DNA of 64,000 bases from Firm-08 sp045541535 (GTDB taxonomy: Bacteria > Bacillota > Clostridia > Oscillospirales > QAKW01), in contig JAZQJG010000011.1 of the NCBI GenBank assembly GCA_045541535.1, positions 1 to 64,000 of the forward strand, given 5' to 3'. Each line of letters starts with the position of its first letter. Within the stretch, counting starts at the first letter, position 1. Positions 27,014 through 35,577 of this stretch are shown here, in pieces. The position numbers were made by a program, and so were the translations under genes. Below the pieces are notes generated by a model. That model made no database searches, had not been told where the DNA came from, and worked only from the letters and a program-made list of their open reading frames with translations.

Positions 27014-27544
27014 ATTAACGCAAAAGATTTGAGCATCAACGGTCAGATCCGTGATAAGGAAGTTCGTGTCATCGATGCCGATGGCAGCCAGCTGGGCATT
27101 ATGGACGCCGCCCAAGCGCAGAGCATTGCCGATTCCAAAAATCTGGATCTGGTAAAGATCGCGCCCAAGGCACAGCCGCCCGTATGCAAAATTATGGACT
27201 TTGGTAAGTATTGTTACGAGCAGACCAAGAAGGAAAAGGAAGCCCGTAAAAATCAAAACATCGTTACGGTGAAGGAGATTCAGCTGACGCTGAAGATTGA
27301 CACCCACGATATCAATACCAAGGCCGGTCACGCCATCCGCTTTTTAAAGAGCGGCGACAAGGTGAAGGTGGTTGTCAAGTATAAAGGACGCGAAATGGCA
27401 CATACGGAACTGGGTGATGCCATCGCCAAGCGTTTCTTCGAGCTGACTGAGGAATATGCGGTTATCGAAAAGCCTGCAAAGCTGGAGGGCCGCAACCTAA
27501 TTATGATTTTGGCGCCGAATCCGGCACTGAAAGAAAAGAAATAA
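27014..27544 (+). CDS. infC: translation initiation factor IF-3, AUU start
   Basis: IF3 binds the 30S subunit and checks the start codon. The 176-residue frame begins INAKDLSINGQIRD with ATT at 27014, placed 9 nt after AGGAGG (26999-27004). A TTG five codons later has no binding site. AUU starts are the well-known autoregulatory device of infC, because IF3 itself discriminates against them. Family blocks QIRDKEVRVID and the C-terminal domain with MILAPN are present. The AUU start would add feedback below the L20 attenuator. Confidence 0.95.
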   Translation: MNAKDLSINGQIRDKEVRVIDADGSQLGIMDAAQAQSIADSKNLDLVKIAPKAQPPVCKIMDFGKYCYEQTKKEKEARKNQNIVTVKEIQLTLKIDTHDINTKAGHAIRFLKSGDKVKVVVKYKGREMAHTELGDAIAKRFFELTEEYAVIEKPAKLEGRNLIMILAPNPALKEKK

Positions 27545-27558
27545 AGGAGGAAATTCAA

Positions 27559-27756
27559 GTGGGAAAACTGAAGACACATTCCGGAGCTAAAAAGAGATTC
27601 AAGATCACCAAAGGCGGAAAGATCAAGAGAGGTCATGCCTTTCGTTCTCATATCCTGAATAAGAAGACTACCAAGCGTAAGAGAGGCCTGAGAAAAGAGG
27701 CTTATTGCGACAAGACCAATACCGAAGCGATCAAGAAACTGATCCCTTACAAATAA
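27559..27756 (+). CDS. rpmI: 50S ribosomal protein L35
   Basis: 65 residues, very basic, beginning with the family signature KLKTHSGAKKRFK. The start is GTG 27559, 8 nt after AAGGAGG. It is the middle gene of infC-rpmI-rplT, cotranscribed from the promoter at 26837. Confidence 0.97.
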   Translation: MGKLKTHSGAKKRFKITKGGKIKRGHAFRSHILNKKTTKRKRGLRKEAYCDKTNTEAIKKLIPYK

Positions 27757-27776
27757 GAAGACGGAGGACGAGATAA

Positions 27777-28133
27777 ATGGCTAGAGTTAAAGGTGCTTTG
27801 ACCACCCGTAAGAGAAGAAAAAAGATTTTAAAGCTTGCTAAGGGCTACTTCGGTGCCAAGAGCAAACAGTTCAGAATTGCAAATCAGGCAGTTATGCGCT
27901 CCCTGACCAACGCCTATATTGGCCGTAAGCAGAAGAAGAGAGATTTCAGAAGTCTCTGGATCACCCGTATCAGCGCTGCTTGCAAGATGAACGACATCAA
28001 CTATTCCCAGTTTATGCACGGTCTGAAGCTGGCCGGCATCACCCTCAACCGCAAAATGCTGGCTGAGATTGCCGTTTCCGATATGGAAGCATTTGCAACC
28101 TTGGTTGAGACTGCAAAGAAAGCTATCAAGTAA
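27777..28133 (+). CDS. rplT: 50S ribosomal protein L20
   Basis: 118 residues with ARVKGALTTRKRRKK at the N-terminus and the conserved RNA-binding C-terminal domain. L20 is needed early in 50S assembly and is the known regulator acting on this operon's leader. ATG 27777 follows GGAGG. Confidence 0.98.
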   Translation: MARVKGALTTRKRRKKILKLAKGYFGAKSKQFRIANQAVMRSLTNAYIGRKQKKRDFRSLWITRISAACKMNDINYSQFMHGLKLAGITLNRKMLAEIAVSDMEAFATLVETAKKAIK

Positions 28134-28145
28134 ATAAAACTTATT

Positions 28146-28182
28146 CAAAAAACACCCGATGCATCGGGTGTGTTTTGTTTTG
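28146..28182 (+). terminator. terminator of rplT
   Basis: An 8-bp stem (28152-28159 with 28164-28171), loop TGCA, flanked by an A-run and followed by GTTTTGTTTT... The core is a 20-base perfect palindrome. Confidence 0.75.
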
Positions 28183-28202
28183 TGAATTTTTATAAAAAAC
28201 TG

Positions 28203-28231
28203 TTGCACATAATCTGTGTTTTTTATATAAT
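28203..28231 (+). promoter_or_regulatory. promoter of the MoxR operon
   Basis: TTGCAC (28203-28208), 17 nt, TATAAT (28226-28231). Confidence 0.75.
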
Positions 28232-28266
28232 TATAGTATATGTTTAAATTTAAAGGAGATCTGTTT

Positions 28267-29226
28267 ATGGACACCCAAGGACTTATCAAGGCGCAAAGCA
28301 TTTGCTCCAATATTGTCAGCGAGGTCAAAAAGGTTATTGCCGGTAAAGAAGAGGCTATTGAAATGCTGATGGTAGCCCTCCTTTCCCGTGGGCACGTGTT
28401 GATAGAGGACGTTCCCGGCGTTGGTAAAACCACTGTTGCAAAAGCTTTGGCCAAGGCTTGCGGTCTGGATTGCAAGCGTCAGCAATTCACTCCCGACGTT
28501 ATGGCCAGCGATATCACCGGCTTTATGATGATGGACAAAAAGACGGGGGAATTTGTTTTCAAGCCCGGCGTGGTTATGACCAATATGCTGATCGCCGATG
28601 AGATCAACCGTACCTCTCCCAAAACCCAGTCTGCATTGCTGGAGGTTATGGAGGAACGTGTGGTCACCGTGGACGGCTTGTCCCGCCCCTTGCCCGATCC
28701 CTTTATGGTTATCGCCACCCAAAACCCCACCGGTTACATCGGCACCTATCCCTTGCCCGAGGCACAGCTGGACAGATTTTTGATGAAGATCACCATGGGC
28801 TATCCCACTCCCGAGGAGGAAGCCAAGATTTTGACTGCCCGTAAAACCGGCGATCCCTTGGCAGATATTCAGCCCGTAGCCGTTAAGGAAGATATTCTCC
28901 ATATGCAGAACATCATTCGTGATATCCATATGGATGCCGCCGTTGTAGAGTATATCGTTGCGCTGGTGGACAAGACCCGTCAGTGTAACGAGTTGGCTCT
29001 GGCCGCATCCCCCCGCGCGTCTCTTGCTTTGATGCAGACCTCTGCTGCTTACGCTTTCCTGCAGGGTAGAGATTACGTGTTGCCCGAGGACGTACAGCAT
29101 TTGTTTGAATCGGTCGTCAGCCACCGTCTGGTATTGACCGCCGAGGCTAAGATTGAGCAAAAAGAAATCAAAGAGGTGCTGGAGCTCGTACTGAAAAACG
29201 TAAAGACTCCTGTGATTAAGAAATAA
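28267..29226 (+). CDS. MoxR-family AAA+ ATPase
   Basis: A 319-residue chaperone-type ATPase. Walker A is DVPGVGKTT, Walker B is MLIADEINR, and sensor 1 is ATQNPTG; all match MoxR/RavA relatives. The start is ATG 28267 after AAAGGAGA. It leads a three-gene operon with a DUF58 protein and a membrane transglutaminase, a widely conserved set thought to act on envelope or secreted protein assembly. The real target is not known. Confidence 0.92.
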   Translation: MDTQGLIKAQSICSNIVSEVKKVIAGKEEAIEMLMVALLSRGHVLIEDVPGVGKTTVAKALAKACGLDCKRQQFTPDVMASDITGFMMMDKKTGEFVFKPGVVMTNMLIADEINRTSPKTQSALLEVMEERVVTVDGLSRPLPDPFMVIATQNPTGYIGTYPLPEAQLDRFLMKITMGYPTPEEEAKILTARKTGDPLADIQPVAVKEDILHMQNIIRDIHMDAAVVEYIVALVDKTRQCNELALAASPRASLALMQTSAAYAFLQGRDYVLPEDVQHLFESVVSHRLVLTAEAKIEQKEIKEVLELVLKNVKTPVIKK

Positions 29227-29228
29227 TT

Positions 29229-30395
29229 ATGATCAAAAGTCGAATTGTATATGCTGCGATTTTAATCGCATCATTCATATTTTCTCAGGCGCTGTATGAT
29301 TCGATCTCGCTGTTTACGCTGGTTTGTGTGATCATTCTGCCGATTTTATCGGTGATTTTGATGTTGCTTTGTAAGGGTACGGTGGGCATTCGCTCCCGTC
29401 TGTCCCAGAGCCGTGTCAATCGGTATCACGAAACCACGCTGTTGGTGGAGATCAAATGTGGCGCGCCCTTTCTCTCTCCCTTGATGCAGCTTGAATGCAT
29501 CGTTAACGATCCGGAGGGGAAGGAGAGCGTGATCCGTCGCCTGCCGGTGGGCTTCAGCCCTTTTTCCAAAACAGTGATTGAGGTGCCCCTGCGCTATACC
29601 TACCGCGGCAAATACGAGGTGGGCATCCGCTCGGTTGAAATTTACGATTTCCTCCGTTTGTTTAAGATAAGACATAAGATTGACCAGCGGTATAAATTAT
29701 ACGTTACTCCGCGATTTTTGCCCTCAGAGATTCATTTTTCTCAGGAAATCTATCTGGAGGACGGCAGCAGTACCGATATCATTTCTTCCAGCAACGAGGG
29801 CGCAGAACTCTTTGGCGTGCGGGATTATACCGACGACGATTCCTTGCGTCACGTGCATTGGAATCTCTCGGCGGCCAAGGATGCGCTGATGGTCAAGACC
29901 TATTCGGTCAACCGTCAGCATCAGATGTACATATTGCTGGATCTTACCGATAAGGAGCATCGCACCCTGCGGGCCCGCCGTCTGGGGGACGCTATGGTGG
30001 AAACGGCGCTGTCCCTTTGCCGTGACTTACTGGACCGTGTGGGCTCGGTTTGTCTGATGTGGCAGCGGGGCGGCCTGCACGAATGCTCGGTGGATTCACC
30101 CCAACGGCTCAGCGTTGCCTATGAAGAGGGGGGGCTTTGCCCCATGCAGTCGGAAAAGGCGTTGGATCGTGCTTTGGGCGAGATCAGCAACGTGCAGGCG
30201 CTGTGTATCGTGACCGGACGTTTGGATGAGCAAAAGCTCAGCCGTGTGGAAATTTTGCAGAATTCTTTGCATTGTCCCATCCGTCTGTTTGCCTTTGAAA
30301 ACACTTGTTCTGTAGAGACGATGTCCCTCTCTGCCAAAAACATTACTCTGGAGATGTTACATCTGGAGGAGATTGAGAAAGGCAGGGTGATCTGA
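29229..30395 (+). CDS. DUF58 domain-containing protein
   Basis: 388 residues. Two hydrophobic helices lie at the N-terminus (about 5-25 and 29-47), followed by a beta-rich region and the DUF58/VWA-like block with ELFGVRDYTDDDSLRHVHW near residues 195-213, the family signature. It begins 2 nt after moxR and ends in a TGATG overlap with the transglutaminase gene. Confidence 0.9.
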   Translation: MIKSRIVYAAILIASFIFSQALYDSISLFTLVCVIILPILSVILMLLCKGTVGIRSRLSQSRVNRYHETTLLVEIKCGAPFLSPLMQLECIVNDPEGKESVIRRLPVGFSPFSKTVIEVPLRYTYRGKYEVGIRSVEIYDFLRLFKIRHKIDQRYKLYVTPRFLPSEIHFSQEIYLEDGSSTDIISSSNEGAELFGVRDYTDDDSLRHVHWNLSAAKDALMVKTYSVNRQHQMYILLDLTDKEHRTLRARRLGDAMVETALSLCRDLLDRVGSVCLMWQRGGLHECSVDSPQRLSVAYEEGGLCPMQSEKALDRALGEISNVQALCIVTGRLDEQKLSRVEILQNSLHCPIRLFAFENTCSVETMSLSAKNITLEMLHLEEIEKGRVI

Positions 30396-33001
30396 TGAAA
30401 CATAAACTTAAAAAGATCCGACAGGTTGCCGATTATCGCATTTACTCCCATCAATCGGGGAGCGGGGCGCTGAGTTGCTTGATGCAACTGTTACTGCTGT
30501 ATCTGGCGGTGCTTGCTACCGTGCTGTGCGTTTCCACCAGCTTGGCAATGAACGTTTCTATCATTGAGATTATTTTGCTCTGTCTGCTGACAACGGCATT
30601 GGCTGCGGTCGCCGTGTGGAACAAGATCACGGCAGGCGTTGCTCTTGGCGTGGTGGGTGCACTTGCGCTAATATTCTTCGGCGCTTTACAGGAGTTTTTT
30701 GCCACCCTGCAAAAGGCGGTATATTTCTGTTACGATCTTGCCTTTGTGATTATGAAAATGCGGGGCTGGAACTATACCAGTAATATGATCACCAGTGAGG
30801 AGGAAATTGCCGCTTTGCTGGAGGACGAGATGCTGGTGCTCTCCTATTTCCGTCACGTTGTCATCGTATTGGCGATCTTTTACGCCATTTGGTACGTGGC
30901 CCTTGCTTGGAAGCGGCCCCGCGTCTGGCTTACCGTTGGTCTGTCGCTGGCAGTGATGGTACCCGGCTTTATGATCGGCCTCGTACCCGGCGCCGCCGCT
31001 TTTTCGCTCTTGCTAGCTTGCGCCTTCGGTTTGTACGTGCAAACCCTTTCGGCCCGTCATTTGGGTCGCATAAGCATCAAGGATTGGTGGAAAAAACTCT
31101 TTAAAAAGCAGAGCCGTGAAGAACGCTTTGCCTATACGATGAAAAGTGGGCTATACGGCATTTGTACCACCGGCGCCTCCTTCGTGCTGATGCTGTTGAT
31201 CGCACTCTTCACCATGCGTACACCGCTGATTGAGCTGGAGGAAATTCGTACCTATCTGGACGAAGGCTCTCGCTATGTATACAATCAGGTTTTCTATTCC
31301 CGGCTGGAAACGCCCGATAACGCCATCGGTAATATGGTGGAAGGGGACTCGCTGGACGTATTGAAGATTCCCGAGATCCACGACGTACCGGTGCTTTACG
31401 TTACCTCCGGTAAAAACGAGGACGTATATCTCCGTGCCTGGATCAGCGACGGCTTTACCAAGGAGGGCTGGACCCTCTTGGACCAGCGGGATCAAACGGA
31501 TTATGAGCGCACGGTGGAAAAGGATGCGGATCCCTATTCCTTTGCTTATCAGTTGCATAAGGTATTTGTGGACGAGCGTCTGGAACTGGAAACCCAGGAA
31601 AGCTACGGCTTTGAAATGGATACCCTGGAGATCAAAGCCCGTTTTAAGAAAAGTCTGGTGGCCCATCTGCCTTCCTACGGCGGTGAAAAATTGACCGATC
31701 CTCTGGCTTCTGCTAATTTTACTGTGAAGGAGCAGGCTCAGTTTGAAGGTAAGCGTCCATCCTACAACACCTACACGGCGGATGCTCTGATTCCCGTTAT
31801 TACCAGTAAGGGGTACGTGGGCGCACTTCACGGTCTGGCGGCCCAATACCGGACGCTGTTGTCTTTGGACACCTCGGACATTTCGTCTAAAAATTTCCAG
31901 ACCTTTAAAAAGAACGAACGTTCTTATTACGAATATGTTAAAAAGCACTATACCTCCACCACCGGCCTTACCATCAGTTTTGAAAACAAGGCCGCAGAAC
32001 TGGCCAAAGGACATAAGAGCCAGTTGACGAAAGTATTGGCTATTGAAAAGTATTTCAGAGATAACACCAAGTTTACCTACACCCTCAAGCCGGAGCAGAT
32101 CAAAAACGCTTCCATTATGGAGCAGTTGGAATACAGTCTGAACACCAAGCGGGAGGGCTATTGTACCTACTATGCCACGGCGATGACCCTGATGGTTCGT
32201 TCGCTGGGCTATCCTGCCCGCTACGTTAACGGCTACTATATGCAATCCACTGACAAAGAAGCCAACAAGGACGGAGAATATCGCCGCACCGTAATGGATA
32301 ACGATTGTCACGCTTGGGTTGAGGTATATTTTGACGGTCTGGGCTGGATGTGCTTTGATCCCACTCCCAATATGGAAGAAACGGCGGGAGAATTTGAGGC
32401 TCGGTATTATGCGCTGGAACTGGAAAAAGAACCCGGTGACGGCGAGGGCGAGGACAAACTGGAAGAAATCGGTCGCACCCTCAGCGTAGAGGAACAACCC
32501 GACGATAACGAGGTTATGCCGCCGCTGGTGATCGATTACGGTATTTTCGGCGGTAAGGGCTTGCAGATCATTCTTTTGGTGCTGTTGGGCATTTTGCTGG
32601 TCGTGTTTGCCGTGGCTTCCTTACTGTTGTATATCCGTGCCTGCAACCACGCCAAGCGTCGCTTTGAAAGTGTAAAATTGCCGGGTGAGAACGGATTGGA
32701 GCCCACGGAGGACGAACTGGTCCGTCGGATGCACGCCCTGATTTTGCGTTGGCTGCAACTGAAAAAACTGGTGCGTCAAACCGAGGAAACCGAGCTGGCC
32801 TATGCACAGCGTGTGGACGACACCTTGCAAACGGATAATTCCTTTGCCGCACTGGTCCCCATCTTCCAAAAGGGAGAATTTGGTGATGGGGAGATCATTG
32901 AGGATCAACTGCATAAAATTGAGTTGTATTACAACGAATTGTATTACAAGCTTCATCACCAAAAGGGTAAATTGCCCTGGTGGCAAAAACTGAAAATCTA
33001 A
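30395..33001 (+). CDS. transglutaminase-like membrane protein (TgpA-type)
   Basis: 868 residues. Several membrane helices occupy the first 220 residues and a further one lies at about 727-750, with a large outside domain between them. The papain-like triad is complete: Cys590 in EGYCTYYA, His639 in DCHAW, Asp655 in CFDPTPN. A C-terminal cytoplasmic DUF4129-like tail follows. This architecture, after MoxR and DUF58, matches TgpA-type proteins, which may cross-link or cleave peptides at the cell surface. Translation is coupled to DUF58. Confidence 0.9.
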   Translation: MKHKLKKIRQVADYRIYSHQSGSGALSCLMQLLLLYLAVLATVLCVSTSLAMNVSIIEIILLCLLTTALAAVAVWNKITAGVALGVVGALALIFFGALQEFFATLQKAVYFCYDLAFVIMKMRGWNYTSNMITSEEEIAALLEDEMLVLSYFRHVVIVLAIFYAIWYVALAWKRPRVWLTVGLSLAVMVPGFMIGLVPGAAAFSLLLACAFGLYVQTLSARHLGRISIKDWWKKLFKKQSREERFAYTMKSGLYGICTTGASFVLMLLIALFTMRTPLIELEEIRTYLDEGSRYVYNQVFYSRLETPDNAIGNMVEGDSLDVLKIPEIHDVPVLYVTSGKNEDVYLRAWISDGFTKEGWTLLDQRDQTDYERTVEKDADPYSFAYQLHKVFVDERLELETQESYGFEMDTLEIKARFKKSLVAHLPSYGGEKLTDPLASANFTVKEQAQFEGKRPSYNTYTADALIPVITSKGYVGALHGLAAQYRTLLSLDTSDISSKNFQTFKKNERSYYEYVKKHYTSTTGLTISFENKAAELAKGHKSQLTKVLAIEKYFRDNTKFTYTLKPEQIKNASIMEQLEYSLNTKREGYCTYYATAMTLMVRSLGYPARYVNGYYMQSTDKEANKDGEYRRTVMDNDCHAWVEVYFDGLGWMCFDPTPNMEETAGEFEARYYALELEKEPGDGEGEDKLEEIGRTLSVEEQPDDNEVMPPLVIDYGIFGGKGLQIILLVLLGILLVVFAVASLLLYIRACNHAKRRFESVKLPGENGLEPTEDELVRRMHALILRWLQLKKLVRQTEETELAYAQRVDDTLQTDNSFAALVPIFQKGEFGDGEIIEDQLHKIELYYNELYYKLHHQKGKLPWWQKLKI

Positions 33002-33005
33002 TGAA

Positions 33006-33042
33006 AAGAAAGGAGCAACACGGTTGCTCCTTTCTTGATTTT
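33006..33042 (+). terminator. terminator of the MoxR operon
   Basis: A perfect 14-bp stem (33006-33019 with 33023-33036), loop ACG, then TTGATTTTC. Confidence 0.85.
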
Positions 33043-33049
33043 CTCTATA

Positions 33050-33088
33050 TTGAATAAAAACAGGCTCATCCGCTGTGAGATGAGCCTG
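33050..33088 (-). terminator. terminator of the NAGPA-type gene
   Basis: A 10-bp stem (33061-33070 with 33079-33088), 8-nt loop, followed on the minus strand by TTTTTATTC. It is separate from the plus-strand terminator 25 bp away. Confidence 0.8.
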
Positions 33089-33094
33089 TAAAAT

Positions 33095-34276
33095 TTATTT
33101 TTCGTTTCGGGTGGTGTAGGGAGGACGGTCGGTGGGCAGTTGATAATTCTTGGGATCAATGACCAACCAAGCGTTGGGAAGGAAGCGCATACCGTCCGAA
33201 TCGGAGCCGCTGGGATTGTTGAGTACCACGTCATTGTGCATCAGTACGGTGGAGGAACCACCGTCCAGATTGGCGGCGTTGTATGCATCAAACTCCAACA
33301 TCAGGTCCAGCAGGTGTCGCATGGTGGCGCCGGCTGAGGTGGCGCTACGTCCGTCAATAACCAAAAACAGCACGGTGCCGTCTTTTTTCTGACCGATGGC
33401 CGTTCTGGGAGCATAGCCCCAGCCACCGTTACCGGAAATGGCGGCCGGCTCACCGTTGATGATCAGGGCGGGGGTGAATTCCACGGCGTCGCGGATGTTC
33501 ATAGCCTTGATCTCCGAGGTGGTGTATCTGCCGATGACCAATACGTTTTCATCGTTAAAGCCGATCAGATTGTGATAGGTGGCAGAGGAGTTGTAAATGA
33601 TGTCTCCGTCTACCACAACCATTCCCACGGGGGTGCCACCGTTGCCGAAACCGTTGTTGTCGGCAAAACCACCGGCATTGATACCGGCAATGGCGTTATA
33701 GTCGGTGATAATATTGGGCAACTTGGTGCCGTGCTTACCGAAGTTTTGAGGAACACCCAACCGCACCCAGGAGGGATCGGGAATCTCCATCATCCATCCC
33801 TTAAAACCGTTGCGGCTGATGTCGGTGATCTTGATATCTGCAGCGCTGGCACCGGTAGAAACGGTGATATGCGAGGTATCGGTGGAGCCGCTGGGCGGGC
33901 TGACCGTATTCAGCGACATGATGTTGGTGATGGTTTCCTCATCGTAAAACCACTGGGCAAAATACTTGTGGGAGTAGGTGGTCATAGCCGAGGTGACCAG
34001 GGTATTACGAACAAAGCCCCAGGGACCGTACATCAAGAAACTGCCGAAGATCAAGCAGATCAGGATGGTGGCAAACAGGCTGTAGAAATAAGCTTTGAGC
34101 TTTCGGGTCTTTTTGCGGCCCACCAGCATATCCCAAAAGGTTGCGATCTTACCGGGCGTGCGATCCTTTTTATTCTTTTTTTCTTTCGGCTCCTCGGGAG
34201 TCGGCTCTGCGGCAGGAGCGCTGTGCGCAGTAAAGGCAATGGTGCGCTCCGGCTCGGCGGAATTTTGATTGAACAT
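33095..34276 (-). CDS. phosphodiester glycosidase family (NAGPA/DUF2233) membrane-anchored protein
   Basis: 393 residues. The N-terminal cytoplasmic part (about 1-60) is rich in Glu, Pro and Lys, one membrane helix lies at about 68-90, and the rest is extracellular. The C-terminal domain shows GINAGGF, PRTAIGQKKDGT, LVIDGRS and NLDGGSSTVL, the NAGPA family signature. The family removes N-acetylglucosamine from phosphodiesters or cleaves related cell-envelope glycans; the bacterial substrate is uncertain. ATG 34276 follows AAAGGTGA. An in-frame extension of 23 codons would cover the promoter and is rejected. Confidence 0.88.
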   Translation of the reverse strand: MFNQNSAEPERTIAFTAHSAPAAEPTPEEPKEKKNKKDRTPGKIATFWDMLVGRKKTRKLKAYFYSLFATILICLIFGSFLMYGPWGFVRNTLVTSAMTTYSHKYFAQWFYDEETITNIMSLNTVSPPSGSTDTSHITVSTGASAADIKITDISRNGFKGWMMEIPDPSWVRLGVPQNFGKHGTKLPNIITDYNAIAGINAGGFADNNGFGNGGTPVGMVVVDGDIIYNSSATYHNLIGFNDENVLVIGRYTTSEIKAMNIRDAVEFTPALIINGEPAAISGNGGWGYAPRTAIGQKKDGTVLFLVIDGRSATSAGATMRHLLDLMLEFDAYNAANLDGGSSTVLMHNDVVLNNPSGSDSDGMRFLPNAWLVIDPKNYQLPTDRPPYTTRNEK

Positions 34277-34297
34277 ATCTTTCACCTTTAAAAGTAT

Positions 34298-34325
34298 ATT
34301 ATAATTATGCACTATAATTATGCAA
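34298..34325 (-). promoter_or_regulatory. promoter of the NAGPA-type gene with tandem repeat
   Basis: Minus-strand TTGCAT (34320-34325), 16 nt, TATAAT (34298-34303). The whole promoter is built from two identical 12-bp copies of TATAATTATGCA (34300-34311 and 34313-34324). Each contains the palindrome ATAATTAT. Confidence 0.6.
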
Positions 34326-34365
34326 TAGCCGGGCGGGTTTGTCAAGAAAATAAATATTAATTTTC

Positions 34366-34394
34366 TTGACAGTTACGACTTTTTGGGCTACCCT
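34366..34394 (+). promoter_or_regulatory. candidate promoter of the NUDIX gene
   Basis: TTGACA (34366-34371), 17 nt, TACCCT (34389-34394). The -10 is poor (3 of 6) but the -35 is perfect. Transcription would start near 34401, which excludes a TTG at 34394 as the start codon of the gene. Confidence 0.45.
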
Positions 34395-34417
34395 TGAAGG
34401 GTAAGGATGTGATTTTC

Positions 34418-34960
34418 GTGGATTTAAAAGAAACTACGCTACAGGAAACAACCGTATATTCTTGTCCTATTTTTAAGGTGACGGAGGGACGGGTGGCTTT
34501 GCCCGACGGGCGTGAGGCGCCCCGCAACCGTGTCATTCACAGCGGCGGCAGCGGCGTGTTGCCCGTGGATGAAAATGGACAGGTGTTTTTGGTGGAACAA
34601 TACCGCTACGGTATCGGCGAGTTGACCCTTGAAATTCCTGCCGGAAAGCTGGAGGTGGGGGAGGACCCCGCCCGGTGCGCCCTCAGAGAACTGGCTGAGG
34701 AGGTGGGCGGCGTTGCCACCGAGCTACAGAGTCTCGGTACCATAGCCGCAACACCTGCCTACGATTCCGAGATCATATATATCTATATGGCCAGATGTAC
34801 TGAATTGATGCCCCCAAAACCCGATGACGGAGAATTTTTGCGGATTCGCCCCATGAGTCTGGACACGGCGCTGGAATTGGTTATGAATGGCACCATCACC
34901 GATGCCAAAACCCAGATTGCGCTCTTGAAGGCAGCTAAACTTTTAAAGGAAAACGGATGA
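34418..34960 (+). CDS. NUDIX hydrolase, ADP-ribose pyrophosphatase type
   Basis: About 180 residues. The full Nudix box runs from GKLEVGED through RELAEEVGG (GX5EX7REUXEEXGU is satisfied), and LVEQYRYG just before it is typical of ADP-ribose/ADP-sugar pyrophosphatases. GTG 34418, 9 nt after AAGGAT, is the likeliest start; GTG 34409 is an alternative. It is convergent with the rubrerythrin gene. Confidence 0.9.
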   Translation: MDLKETTLQETTVYSCPIFKVTEGRVALPDGREAPRNRVIHSGGSGVLPVDENGQVFLVEQYRYGIGELTLEIPAGKLEVGEDPARCALRELAEEVGGVATELQSLGTIAATPAYDSEIIYIYMARCTELMPPKPDDGEFLRIRPMSLDTALELVMNGTITDAKTQIALLKAAKLLKENG

Positions 34961-34985
34961 GGAAGCCTCATCCGTTTTTTTAATA
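34951..34985. terminator. shared convergent terminator
   Basis: A perfect 12-bp stem (34951-34962 with 34966-34977), loop AAG, overlapping the NUDIX stop codon and followed by T7. The minus-strand rubrerythrin stop is at 34980-34982, so it serves both genes. Confidence 0.85.
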
Positions 34986-35519
34986 ATTTTTGGCCTGCAG
35001 GGCAAAATCGCTTTGGGGATGCTTGCACACGGGGCACAGTTTGGGCGCCTCGGTACCTTCGTGAATGTGACCGCAATTGGAACAAACCCATACTGCCTGC
35101 TCGTCTTTCTGAAATACCTTGTTTTCCTGCACGTTTTTAAGCAGTTTATTAAATCGTTCTTCGTGCTGTTTTTCAATTTTTGCCACCGCTGAAAACAGGT
35201 ATGCCAGTTCATCAAAGCCTTCTTCCTTTGCTTCTTCTGCAAAGGTGGCGTACATTTCCGTCCATTCATAGTTTTCGCCCTCTGCGGCCGCTTGAAGATT
35301 GTGGGCGGTATCGCCGAGACTGCCGCCGGACAGAGCGGTAAACCACAATTTGGCGTGTTCCTGCTCGTTGGCTGCCGTCAGTTCCAGCAGATCGGCGATC
35401 TGACCATAGCCCTCTTTGCGGGCCTGTCCCGCATAATAAACGTATTTGTTTCGTACCTGACTCTCGCCGGCGAAGGCGGCCGCCAGATTGGCTTCGGTTT
35501 TGCTACCTTTTAAATTCAT
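34980..35519 (-). CDS. rbr: rubrerythrin
   Basis: 179 residues. A diiron ferritin-like four-helix domain (about 1-138, with EANL, NEQEHAKLW and KIEKQHEERF ligand segments) is followed by a C-terminal rubredoxin domain with CSNC (about 147-150) and CPVC. Rubrerythrin reduces hydrogen peroxide in anaerobes. The ribosome binding site AGGAGGA lies in the 3' arm of a strong hairpin (35523-35573). It follows the LUD gene on the same strand after 58 nt. Confidence 0.96.
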   Translation of the reverse strand: MNLKGSKTEANLAAAFAGESQVRNKYVYYAGQARKEGYGQIADLLELTAANEQEHAKLWFTALSGGSLGDTAHNLQAAAEGENYEWTEMYATFAEEAKEEGFDELAYLFSAVAKIEKQHEERFNKLLKNVQENKVFQKDEQAVWVCSNCGHIHEGTEAPKLCPVCKHPQSDFALQAKNY

Positions 35520-35522
35520 AAA

Positions 35523-35573
35523 AAATCCTCCTGAATCGTTGATACTGTTAGTATGTTCCGATTCGGAGGATTT
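35523..35573 (-). promoter_or_regulatory. SD-occluding hairpin before rubrerythrin
   Basis: On the minus strand the arm from 35573 to 35559 pairs over 15 bp (one bulged A) with 35538-35523. The 3' arm contains AGGAGGA, and the start codon follows after T6. The 20-nt loop holds a second small stem (ATACT-AAC-AGTAT). A weak promoter (AAGACT, 18 nt, CATACT) overlaps it. The hairpin could act as a terminator-like barrier, a block to translation, or both. Confidence 0.7.
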
Positions 35574-35577
35574 AGTC

